The translations under genes were made by a program, and so were the position numbers. 64,000 bases of DNA from Longimicrobium sp. GTDB taxonomy: Bacteria; Gemmatimonadota; Gemmatimonadetes; Longimicrobiales; Longimicrobiaceae. Shown here piece after piece: positions 10,927 to 39,802 of the stretch (position 1 is its first letter; every line of letters begins with the position of its first letter). A model generated the notes under the pieces. It was not told the DNA's origin. It saw only the letters and a program-made list of their open reading frames with translations, and ran no database searches. Where the stretch lies: positions 167,700-231,699 of the forward strand of contig NZ_DASVSF010000011.1 in NCBI RefSeq assembly GCF_036388275.1. The letters run 5' to 3'.

Positions 10927-12377
10927 TGGTCACCTCCGCCCTCAGCATAAACACGCATCTCCATGGCTGCCTTCGGGCAAAGTCCTATCCTCGCGAACAA
11001 CAATCGAAATGGATAACGCCAATACGGCATTTCGAGATCTCTCCAAGTAAAGTTTGTGAACTCGTCCAACCGTAAATAGCGAATCCAGCACCCCGTGTTT
11101 GCATAGGCAATCTCATGGGAGGGTGTAACCCACTCGTGTGTATGCCCCATCAGAACGCACTCGACTCCCGGTGTCTGCAGTGCCTCGCGAGCAGCACGAA
11201 TCAGCGTCTCAGATTCACTCCTCACGATTCGCTTACCAATCCCAAGCGTCCCTGGCTTATCCTCCAGTTGAGGTTGTCGCTTTTGGATGCTGTTCGGATG
11301 ATACTGAGCACGTCCGATCCCGAAGGAATCGTCGAACTCGGACGGGTGCTCGGCTATCGCATTCAGAGCGACGATCGCGTTCGCATCTTGAGCTAGGAAG
11401 ACAGTGACCGAACTCCGCAGGTTGATCCCGGCCCTTATAAGAGCGGCACCGAAATCATCCATGGCATCAGGAGGAAGCTGCCCGATCCGCCGCCGTAAAG
11501 CATCGGCCGCTTCTCGATCTAGCCAACCGTACGACTCCCCAGCAGCCAGTAGATCGGACGGGTGGTCCAGCGCCGTTGCATAGACATACCGTCTGAATCT
11601 CCAAACCTCTGCTATCAGACGGATGGGTCCAGCGTACCAGTTATACGGAGACATTGCGAGCGCCTGCACAAAGCTCCTGAACGGCTTCACGTTGTCAACG
11701 AAGTGAAAACGATGATCTAATCCATTCAGATACCGAATGAGGAAGCGCGTTCCGGCACATTCGAGCAGGCGCGGCGTGCCTGTAACGTCGAGTAGTATGG
11801 GAGGCCGCTCCACAGACCAGTGGGGAGATCCATCTACGAAGAAGCAATTTAGCTCGTCGTGCTGATGTCCATGCTCAATCCAAGCAGAAGGCGCGGAAGT
11901 GGGACGATATACTTGACCGAGATGGAACCGCACCCGGGCAGCAGCAGTGGGAGTGCCGAGGCATGCATCCCGCACTCGATCTTGAATACTAGGCCAGAAC
12001 AAGTCCGGGTCGTGGTTACCCGGAAGAATTGTTAACTGGTTCCGCGGATTAGAATCGACGAATTCCTGAAGTGCCACAAACGCCTTCTTGTGCTCGTTGA
12101 GGACCGCAGAAAGCTTTTCGTTCGATTGCACCTCGGTGAAACAAAGAGGTATCCCCCTATCGGTTTCCGCTTCAAGCTCGTGTCCTTCGGAGGGTGGTGC
12201 TTGTACAAAATCGATGAAATCTCCGTTGATAACCAGTTCAGTCGGTTGGTCAGACGAAGAAAGCTCACTCAAGAATGTACAGAAATGCTCCTCAATTACC
12301 GCATCAAAATCGTCAAGCGGCCCAGCCCCGAGATGAAGATCGCTCAGCACGATTACAGTCGGCGGTGAAGTAGTCAT
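10923..12377 (-). CDS. calcineurin-like metallophosphoesterase
   Basis: Two-metal phosphoesterase fold, about 484 residues from ATG 12377. The motifs run in order: LSDLHLG (D13, H15), INGDFIDF (D53), LPGNHD (N121, H122), EHGHQHDE (about 168-175) and LMGHTHEW (411-416). All metal ligands appear to be present. Between the fourth and fifth blocks is an insert of over 200 residues with aromatic-rich helices that I cannot assign. ATGs at 12395 and 12407 are possible alternative starts; I chose the one seven codons before the first conserved strand. It is translationally coupled to the CHAT gene. The substrate could be a nucleotide, nucleic acid or phosphoprotein; the sequence does not say. Confidence 0.85.
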   Translation of the reverse strand: MTTSPPTVIVLSDLHLGAGPLDDFDAVIEEHFCTFLSELSSSDQPTELVINGDFIDFVQAPPSEGHELEAETDRGIPLCFTEVQSNEKLSAVLNEHKKAFVALQEFVDSNPRNQLTILPGNHDPDLFWPSIQDRVRDACLGTPTAAARVRFHLGQVYRPTSAPSAWIEHGHQHDELNCFFVDGSPHWSVERPPILLDVTGTPRLLECAGTRFLIRYLNGLDHRFHFVDNVKPFRSFVQALAMSPYNWYAGPIRLIAEVWRFRRYVYATALDHPSDLLAAGESYGWLDREAADALRRRIGQLPPDAMDDFGAALIRAGINLRSSVTVFLAQDANAIVALNAIAEHPSEFDDSFGIGRAQYHPNSIQKRQPQLEDKPGTLGIGKRIVRSESETLIRAAREALQTPGVECVLMGHTHEWVTPSHEIAYANTGCWIRYLRLDEFTNFTWRDLEMPYWRYPFRLLFARIGLCPKAAMEMRVYAEGGGDQ

Positions 12378-12557
12378 CGTACGCCTGGGTATCATGTGGA
12401 AGCACAATCCTAAACTAGCACACGCGACAACTTTTCGTTCTCTGGCCTGCCCTGTGCCTCCGCCCGCCTTTCGCGCACCGTTTGGAGTCTCGCCATTTTT
12501 AGTATCCTGGTGGTCTTCAGGTGCTCCCGCCGTCTGCTCGTCGGCTGGCTCGGTGCG

Positions 12558-13439
12558 TCAGGTCGCTCTTGTTCGGAATAGGGTCGTTCCTGTCGTGAGT
12601 AGCCACGGCGAACGACGGGTTGTCCAGCGAAGAAGGCGCGCAGTGAGAAGCACTAAGATCGTGTCCGTCGTGAGTGCGAGCAGGATCGTCCAGACGATCC
12701 CGACAACGATCAGGCTCACACTAGAGTATGAAAGCGCGTATTTCATCACGCGTCCGATCCCTTCTGGTGCAGCAAGATACTCCGCAACAACGGAGATTCC
12801 AATTCCCAGCGCTGCCGCTACTCGCACCCCCCCGACTAATTCAGGAACGATGGCCGGAAGCTGCACCTTTAGCGCATTCGATGTAGGGCTTGCACCCAAT
12901 AAAGATCCGAGCTGTAGGTACGTTTCAGGTACATTTCGCAACGCGCTGAGTCCATAGACGAGCAAGATCATGCCAGTGTATCCCGCGACGACCAAGACTG
13001 GCATTTGAGAGGGATTCCTCACCAGCACAAGGGTGACGGGAATCAACAGGAGCGGCGGGAGAATGCGAGCAAACTCCAAGATCGGTTCGACAAGCTTGCG
13101 CAACCGAGGGAAGACGGTCAATGCCACTATGCCGCTGAGTCCGGTGACGCAGCCCACAAATAAGCCGACACCTATCGTTCTGGTCGTAGCTAACACATGC
13201 GGGACAAAACCACGCGACGTTCCTTCTTGGGCAGAGATAAGCGGATCCACGAATGCACTCTCCACGAGCAATGCTATCGTCCCATGAAGATTCGGCAGTC
13301 GATCAGTGCCAAGAACGAACGACGCAAATTGCCAAAGGCAGAATAATAGTACAACAGGCACCCCCTGCTTGATGAGCCAGAGCAGCTTCTCGGGTTTGTG
13401 GCTGGAATTCCGCAAATGGATCTGCGCACCAGTTCTCAT
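12558..13439 (-). CDS. ABC transporter permease (NitT/TauT/SsuC-like), second copy
   Basis: Inner-membrane permease of 293 residues with about six hydrophobic segments. The ATPase-coupling EAA loop is recognisable as LQLGSLLGASPTSNALKVQL, followed by PAIVPELVGGVRVA. The family is the SsuC/TauC/NrtB type, which imports sulfonates, nitrate, thiamine precursors and similar small molecules. It lies 32 bases after the binding-protein gene and 150 before the phosphoesterase. With the permease at 14797-15600 it could form a heterodimer served by one ATPase. Confidence 0.87.
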   Translation of the reverse strand: MRTGAQIHLRNSSHKPEKLLWLIKQGVPVVLLFCLWQFASFVLGTDRLPNLHGTIALLVESAFVDPLISAQEGTSRGFVPHVLATTRTIGVGLFVGCVTGLSGIVALTVFPRLRKLVEPILEFARILPPLLLIPVTLVLVRNPSQMPVLVVAGYTGMILLVYGLSALRNVPETYLQLGSLLGASPTSNALKVQLPAIVPELVGGVRVAAALGIGISVVAEYLAAPEGIGRVMKYALSYSSVSLIVVGIVWTILLALTTDTILVLLTARLLRWTTRRSPWLLTTGTTLFRTRAT

Positions 13440-13471
13440 CTCGCTCCCCTTAGCATGTACAAACGAGTCAG

Positions 13472-14785
13472 TTAGGGTCGGGTCCCGCGGGACGCCAATA
13501 CTTGCCGCGCTAACCGCTCCGCATCGAAGTAGTTGTAGAACCCGTATTGACGACGCGCTTCGCTGATCAGCCTGCGGCTCGAATTGGTGGTGCCGCGGTT
13601 GAGAACTCGGAAGATACTGTCAGCGCTGCCTTTCAGTCGCTCTAGTTCACGGTACACATCATCTGCGTAAATGACAGTTTCAACGGCAGGGGCAGGGTTA
13701 CGAAAGATTCCTTGCGCGATGAAACTATTGAGAATGCTCCCGTTGAGATTGGCGTAGTATAACGGATTGCGTGGGTTGTGGAACCACTCACGTTGGTTTT
13801 CAAAAGTGACGAATGGGTCTAAATCCTGGTAGATGATACGGCCCTCCTCAGGACCGAACTGTTGCCCCGATACCTCACTCAGGTAAGGCATGTGCAGAGC
13901 GATCGCGCTGTCCGGGTAGTCGTTGATGAACTTCATAATTCGGTAGTTTACCGAAGCCAAGCGCAGAATAGTTACTCGATTCCGATCGTAATAGTTCTTC
14001 GAAGCTGCCCATCCATTCTGGAGAATACTGGTCAGTTCAGGAGAATTGGGGGTAGGAGCAGCCCCGCGGGCAAGATCGACCGATGATAGAATGGGCCTGA
14101 ATCCCTCCCGCTGGAGCACAAGCCGCGATGGAACCCCACCTACTTGGAAATCAGCCCGCCTCTTTCGCATTTCGTTCACCGTGAGCGGGTCGTCCAATAC
14201 CGCAGCACGAATATCCGTGCGAGAGAGCCCGCCTTTCTCAAGTACCAAATCAATAAAAGGCTGAATCGCGGCCTCAGTTGGATACGCAAAGCGCTTTCCT
14301 CTCATCTGCTGAACAGTGGCCCGGATAGCTGCATCGGGAGCCATCCCTTCAGCGACAAAGTCAGAATAGCTCCGCACGTTGTCATTTGGTTGCGCCATGA
14401 TTGCGTAACCTTGAAACAGATCCCCAAAGACAAAGCTAACTAGGTTCGGCGCATTATCGTGCGCCGCGAAAAGAATACCTGGCGGGGTTGACACAACATC
14501 AAGTGTGCCTTGTCGAAGGGACGGTATGATCTCCTCGACCTTGATCAAACGGTGATCCAGCGCAATGCCCACATCTTCAAACCATCCTAGCTTCGCACCG
14601 ATTATCGCGTATGTGTGATCGCCGTAGGGTAGCATTCCAAACCGTACTGGCGTCGGCGGCGACTGCAAAATCACCCCGGTAGAATCCGCCCCCCTTGCGT
14701 CGCCCGGTTTAGTTTCACACGCCGCCGCTGGTAGGAGCGATCCGATAACCAACAACACCTTTACCGGCAGTCGAAACATTCTCAT
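13472..14785 (-). CDS. ABC transporter solute-binding lipoprotein (NMT1/TauA-like)
   Basis: Extracytoplasmic ligand-binding protein of 437 residues. A signal peptide ends in a lipobox-like LLPAAAC (Cys23), so it is probably a lipoprotein. The fold is the NitT/TauT type: FGMLPYGDHTYAIIGAKLGWF near the start matches the usual ligand-mouth region, and ADFQVGGVPSR (211-221) sits where family members hinge. The C-terminal ~100 residues (to YGFYNYFDAERL, 414-425) extend past typical members. The whole mature protein is collinear with residues 505-925 of the STAND NTPase at 6893-9676. It lies 11 bases after the upstream permease gene. The ligand is unknown. Confidence 0.88.
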   Translation of the reverse strand: MRMFRLPVKVLLVIGSLLPAAACETKPGDARGADSTGVILQSPPTPVRFGMLPYGDHTYAIIGAKLGWFEDVGIALDHRLIKVEEIIPSLRQGTLDVVSTPPGILFAAHDNAPNLVSFVFGDLFQGYAIMAQPNDNVRSYSDFVAEGMAPDAAIRATVQQMRGKRFAYPTEAAIQPFIDLVLEKGGLSRTDIRAAVLDDPLTVNEMRKRRADFQVGGVPSRLVLQREGFRPILSSVDLARGAAPTPNSPELTSILQNGWAASKNYYDRNRVTILRLASVNYRIMKFINDYPDSAIALHMPYLSEVSGQQFGPEEGRIIYQDLDPFVTFENQREWFHNPRNPLYYANLNGSILNSFIAQGIFRNPAPAVETVIYADDVYRELERLKGSADSIFRVLNRGTTNSSRRLISEARRQYGFYNYFDAERLARQVLASRGTRP

Positions 14786-14796
14786 GCGATCCTCCT

Positions 14797-15600
14797 CTAG
14801 TAGGTGGGTTGCCAGCGCGTCACCCTACGGATGGTCGTATCTACGGCTTTGATCGACAGCAGACCCATAATTCCATATACCATTCCAAAGAGGACTAGCT
14901 TCCCCATGTCTGAGTAGAGGTACGACTGGTAAACCAAGAAGCCGATTCCGGACTGGCTAGAGAGGTATTCAGCACCGAGCGCGAACGCCCACACCAGCCC
15001 CGATACGGCTCGCATACTACCTCTGAGTTCCGGCAGCACAGCTGGTGCATGGACCTTGCGCAGGATAGTCAGCCGACCTGCACCGAGGAGAGTTGCGGAC
15101 TCCCGGAATGATGGTGGAATGTTGTTCACGGCCTCATAGCAGTTCGTTGCGACCACCAGAAGCACGGCTAGCGTGATGTAGATGAAGATTCCCACTTCGC
15201 GGTTGGGGAACCAAAAAACAAACAGAGGAATCAAAGCGAATAAAGGTACACTGCGAAGGAGGGTCAACACGAATGCATTGCCGCTTGCTGCAGCAGAAAA
15301 ACAGTGGAGACTCAAGCCCAGTAGAAATCCTGCGACTGAGCCCACACCTAAGCTGATAACAACTCGGATGATCGTTATGGTGAGATTCAGCCCTAGGACT
15401 GCGAACGCACCTGCAGGATTCGGATCAGACGCACCACCAAACAAGGCGAGTTCTGGAAACGAATGCAAGAGGACATGCAGGGGGGAGGGTAAGACTCCCG
15501 GATCTGCACGAAATGCGGCCGCCATCTGCCATATTGTGATAACGAGAACAAAAGGGGCCAAGCGTTCCAGCCAAGTCACGTGGCGCGAGTACCCTCTCAC
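14797..15600 (-). CDS. ABC transporter permease (NitT/TauT/SsuC-like), first copy
   Basis: Inner-membrane permease with about six hydrophobic segments and the EAA coupling loop RESATLLGAGRLTILRKVHA. The PAVLPELRGSMRAV segment follows. I choose GTG at 15598-15600, whose GTGA overlaps the ATPase stop by 4 bases. The frame is open upstream to an ATG at 15651, which would force a 55-base overlap. The resulting 267-residue length is normal. It is distinct in sequence from the other permease in the operon, so it is not a recent tandem copy. Confidence 0.87.
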   Translation of the reverse strand: MRGYSRHVTWLERLAPFVLVITIWQMAAAFRADPGVLPSPLHVLLHSFPELALFGGASDPNPAGAFAVLGLNLTITIIRVVISLGVGSVAGFLLGLSLHCFSAAASGNAFVLTLLRSVPLFALIPLFVFWFPNREVGIFIYITLAVLLVVATNCYEAVNNIPPSFRESATLLGAGRLTILRKVHAPAVLPELRGSMRAVSGLVWAFALGAEYLSSQSGIGFLVYQSYLYSDMGKLVLFGMVYGIMGLLSIKAVDTTIRRVTRWQPTY

Positions 15601-16364
15601 TTTTCCCCCTGCTCGGCTAACTGAAAACGCGCTAGAACCTCCGCTCGACAACGCGCGAACTCGGCACTACTCGTTAGTTGATCTGTGCGAGGATGGGGTA
15701 GATTCACCGGAATCGTGTCAAGTACTCTCCCACGCCAAAGTAGCAGGATGCGCGTTCCAAACAACACTGCTTCGGAAATATCATGCGTGACCAAAACCAC
15801 AGTGAGTTTCTGCGATTGGGAAACGTCGTAGATAACCCCTTGAAGCTTCTGTTTTGTAAACTCATCTAGCTGCGACGTCGGTTCGTCCAGAAGAAGTAGT
15901 TCTGAATCATTAACTAAAGCCATTCCAATCCCAACCCGTCGCGACTCGCCTCCAGAGAGTTCCTTGGGGTACTTTAGCAAGAAACGCTCGGGGTCTAGTT
16001 GCACCAGTTGACAAATTTCTCTCGCCCGGTCCTTGCGCTGTTTGAGCGGCACACGGCGGAGTTCCAGCGGAAACGTCAGATTCCCTTGAACTGTGCGCCA
16101 TGGGAAAACAGTGTTGCTCTGAAACACGAATCCGACGCGGAGCACGCCGGAGTGACCGGGCGTCCTAACACTCCCAGATGTAGGCTCCTCAAGTCCGGCA
16201 AGTAAGCGAAGCAGCGTCGATTTCCCAGACCCTGAGGGTCCAACGATAGTCAAAATTTCTCGAGTCCCGACACTTAAATTAATATCCGAAAGCGCTTCTG
16301 TTACACCGCCCCAAACTGCGGTGTAACTCTTCCGAATGCCCGAGAGTTCCAACAGGGGTTTCAC
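15597..16364 (-). CDS. ABC transporter ATP-binding protein (NitT/TauT/SsuB-like)
   Basis: Cytoplasmic ATPase driving the importer. Walker A GPSGSGKST (near 43-51), Q-loop VFQSN, signature LSGGE, Walker B LLLLDEPTS and the switch His in VLVTHD are all intact. The signature reads LSGGESRR rather than the common LSGGQ. The start is GTG at 16362-16364; a TTG one codon earlier is possible and no strong ribosome-binding site separates them. It is the only ATPase in the operon, so it must serve both permeases if both are used. It lies 89 bases after the methyltransferase gene. Confidence 0.9.
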   Translation of the reverse strand: MKPLLELSGIRKSYTAVWGGVTEALSDINLSVGTREILTIVGPSGSGKSTLLRLLAGLEEPTSGSVRTPGHSGVLRVGFVFQSNTVFPWRTVQGNLTFPLELRRVPLKQRKDRAREICQLVQLDPERFLLKYPKELSGGESRRVGIGMALVNDSELLLLDEPTSQLDEFTKQKLQGVIYDVSQSQKLTVVLVTHDISEAVLFGTRILLLWRGRVLDTIPVNLPHPRTDQLTSSAEFARCRAEVLARFQLAEQGEK

Positions 16365-16456
16365 CAATGCACAGTCAGTGGAGAGGGTTCACGTTCATGT
16401 GATGTTTGATGAGTCACAGTTGCAAGCACAGAAGATTTACACCTTGGATGGTGGAG

Positions 16457-17074
16457 TCATACTCGAATGAAGCAAGACCAACAAGTCTCGTCCTCTTGCA
16501 TATACACCTCAGTCACCTGGGCTGTCGCAAACATTTCTCTGACAGCCGCCGTCGCGCCTGGACAGTGCTCGTGTCCGTAGTCATCGAAATAGATAATACC
16601 GCCTCGCTGGATCCGGGAAGGCAACTCTCGTGCACAGTAGAGCACGGGCGAATACAAATCGCAGTCAACGTGCACAAACGAAAGAGGGCGAATAGAATCA
16701 GGATCAAGAACGTGTTCGACACGCCCTCGAATCAATTTTATCCATCGATCAAGCCCACGTGCCGTGAGGCTCCTTATCAGCGTATCTACCTCGATGTCTG
16801 CGTATTTGCCGATTGGATGAATGGGGTGTCCGTCGGTATAAGGGTGACCTGTAAAAGTATCGACTCCAAACACACAGTGTTCAGGAGAGACACGGCTTAC
16901 CACATCCGCGAGACACACAAGCGATCCGCCACGATATACGCCCACTTCAAGGACATTCCCGGGCACTTGCCGGAGCGTCTCCTCACATAAACTCACCAAG
17001 TAGTTGAGTCGGTTACGAGGGATGACCGACGCGAGATACCCCACAGAATCGACAGGATCGTTAGTACGCCGCAT
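16457..17074 (-). CDS. TylF/MycF-like SAM-dependent O-methyltransferase
   Basis: Class I methyltransferase of 205 residues. The SAM-binding strand is VLEVGVYRGGS (41-51). The acidic ribose contact lies in FGVDTFTGHP, and the metal-binding Asp residues in HVDCDLY (135-141) and YFDDYGH (162-168). This is the pattern of macrocin-type sugar O-methyltransferases and their relatives. It heads the ABC/phosphoesterase/CHAT/STAND run on the minus strand and may share its transcript. Whether it modifies the transported ligand or is an independent cargo gene is unknown. No recognisable promoter was found upstream. Confidence 0.85.
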   Translation of the reverse strand: MRRTNDPVDSVGYLASVIPRNRLNYLVSLCEETLRQVPGNVLEVGVYRGGSLVCLADVVSRVSPEHCVFGVDTFTGHPYTDGHPIHPIGKYADIEVDTLIRSLTARGLDRWIKLIRGRVEHVLDPDSIRPLSFVHVDCDLYSPVLYCARELPSRIQRGGIIYFDDYGHEHCPGATAAVREMFATAQVTEVYMQEDETCWSCFIRV

Positions 17075-17472
17075 CTGAGACGTCTGTTTTCAGGACCAAG
17101 CGTCACTCGGGAGCTCACCTGACCTAGTGGCGGCCCAAACGACACCCGTTACGTAGCCATGGCCGAGCGACGGTCTGGCTGAGAGATACCGACAACTCTG
17201 GTAGCCGATGTACTCGGACGTACGCAGCAGCCATCAACATAAGGACGCGGCAGACACTTTACAAGCGAATTCTTTCGATCACCGGCTCTATCGTTCCGAG
17301 TACAACCCAATCGCCCTCGTTGGGCGTGGCCGTGACGAGAACCCTTCGGCGGAGGTCACGGTACCTGCCTTCGGGCCGAAATTGCAGCGCCCGAAACTTC
17401 CGGGGCCAGCAACGCGGGGAAGGCGCCTAACTTCGCTCGCTGCGCTCGAGGACACCGACGACATCCCGCATC
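17075..17472. other. intergenic stretch between the operon head and mobC
   Basis: About 400 bases between two divergently oriented genes. Base composition shifts here from the lower-GC operon to GC-rich sequence. I see no convincing gene, RNA or repeat. The open frame through it on the plus strand has no recognisable content. Confidence 0.5.
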
Positions 17473-17805
17473 ATGCCGTCCCGTCGTACCATCGGGAAGC
17501 CGACCGTCTGGGCGCCCAAAGAGTGGCGCCACATCGAGCAGGCCGCGCGCGCCCGCGGCGTCCTGCCGCTGCGCTACGTGCGCGAAGCCGCGCTCGCGGC
17601 CAAGCGGCCGCCCGTTACCCAGCGCCGGGGTGCCCACGCGCTGCTCCACGAACTCAAGCGCGTGCTCAACAACCTTCACCAGCTCCTCCGCCTCGCGGAG
17701 GCCCACGGCGCCCGCGCAATTGCCGTCGCTCTCGAAAGCACCATCCGCATCACCCACAGGCGGCCGAGGCCGCCGCCGCGCGGCGCGGCAGCGCGGAGCC
17801 GCTGA
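17473..17805 (+). CDS. MobC-like mobilisation (relaxosome accessory) protein
   Basis: Small protein of 110 residues. The N-terminal part reads as a ribbon-helix-helix: TVWAPKEWRHIEQAARARG, then VLPLRYVREAAL. It is followed by HELKRVLNNLHQLLRLAE (59-76), matching the N-rich helix of MobC proteins that assist relaxases at oriT. The last ~18 residues are Arg/Pro-rich and look like frameshifted or decayed sequence. A relaxase-like fragment lies 130 bases downstream on the same strand, the usual mobC-relaxase order. I infer a relic of the island's transfer module. Confidence 0.6.
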   Translation: MPSRRTIGKPTVWAPKEWRHIEQAARARGVLPLRYVREAALAAKRPPVTQRRGAHALLHELKRVLNNLHQLLRLAEAHGARAIAVALESTIRITHRRPRPPPRGAAARSR

Positions 17806-17935
17806 TCGTTGCTGTGCGTGGGGCGGGACGCGTCCTCAACACGCATCAAGCATACGCTGCTGAAGAGCTTCCCGCGGACGAGGAGCTGGGCGCGGCGCTC
17901 GCGAACATCCAGTTCGGCGCGATAGCCGTTCCGCG

Positions 17936-18108
17936 GTGACCGGAGCGATCCAGCCGCTGGGCTGCAGCTTCAAAGGCCCGGTGTTGTACCTGAAGTTCGG
18001 GAGAGGGGGCGGCCAGCAGGACCGCGTTGCGTGGGCCGAGTGCTGCAACCTTCCCACCCGCGACCTGGAGCTCGCCGCCTGCTTCATGGCGGCGACGGCG
18101 AACGGCTC
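17936..18108 (+). pseudogene. relaxase N-terminal fragment
   Basis: The reading from GTG 17936 contains GCSFKGPVLYLKFG and then RVAWAECCNLPTRD, followed by LELAACFMAATA. This resembles the opening of MobA/VirD2-type relaxases (a start block, then a [VE]WxExRNLPTxDPE-like block). Similarity ends after about 58 residues and the catalytic His motifs are missing. A second, frameshifted copy of the same piece lies at 63502-63600. Identification rests on motif memory and gene order after mobC. Confidence 0.55.
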
Positions 18109-18348
18109 CGTCAGCGGTGCCGTGTCTACTCCTGCACCCGCATGCGACGGTTCGCATGCATACTCATCCCCACGTTTTCCGCATCCGCGACACGCTCTCG
18201 TTCTTCAACCGCGTTCTCCTCGCAGGCACGCTTCTCCGACGCCTGCCACGCCGAAGCGCTCGCCGCGAGCGGCCCAGCAGGGCACTCGGCTCTTCGACTA
18301 CAAAGCCGCCGGTCGGCCTCGGGGAACCGCGCACGGGAGCACGACAGG
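18109..18348. other. non-coding stretch after the relaxase fragment
   Basis: No gene was recognised. It contains a perfect 8-bp inverted repeat (GCATGCGA at 18140-18147, TCGCATGC at 18152-18159) with a 4-base loop and no U-tract, about 190 bases past the NRPS-C stop. Its role is unknown. Confidence 0.4.
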
Positions 18349-39597
<21,249 letters not shown>

Positions 39598-39730
39598 GAC
39601 CTGGAAACGCCTGTGGATCGGATGCGTGGAACGCGTACGGATCCCCTCGCGCCCGCCGAAGCGGCCGGACGAGGGAAGATGTCGATGCCGCGGGTGGATT
39701 CCGCGCGGCGGAGGCGGCCGGGCGCGCCGG

Positions 39731-39762
39731 TTCGCCGGCCGTTCGCCCGCACGGCCGGCGAA
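39731..39762. repeat. 12-bp perfect hairpin between NRPS-B and NRPS-C
   Basis: TTCGCCGGCCGT (39731-39742) and ACGGCCGGCGAA (39751-39762) form a perfect stem around an 8-base loop in the 205-base spacer. No U-tract follows on the minus strand. It could stabilise the downstream message or attenuate it; its function is unknown. Confidence 0.55.
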
Positions 39763-39802
39763 GCGCCCCGCCCGGTGCGGAGCGCGTGAGGAACGTAGGA
39801 AG

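Noticed and set aside
17208..17939. Plus-strand frame of 243 codons overlapping mobC
   Set aside because: The overlapping frame with MobC motifs is better supported. This one is Arg/Pro/Ala low-complexity without a recognisable domain.
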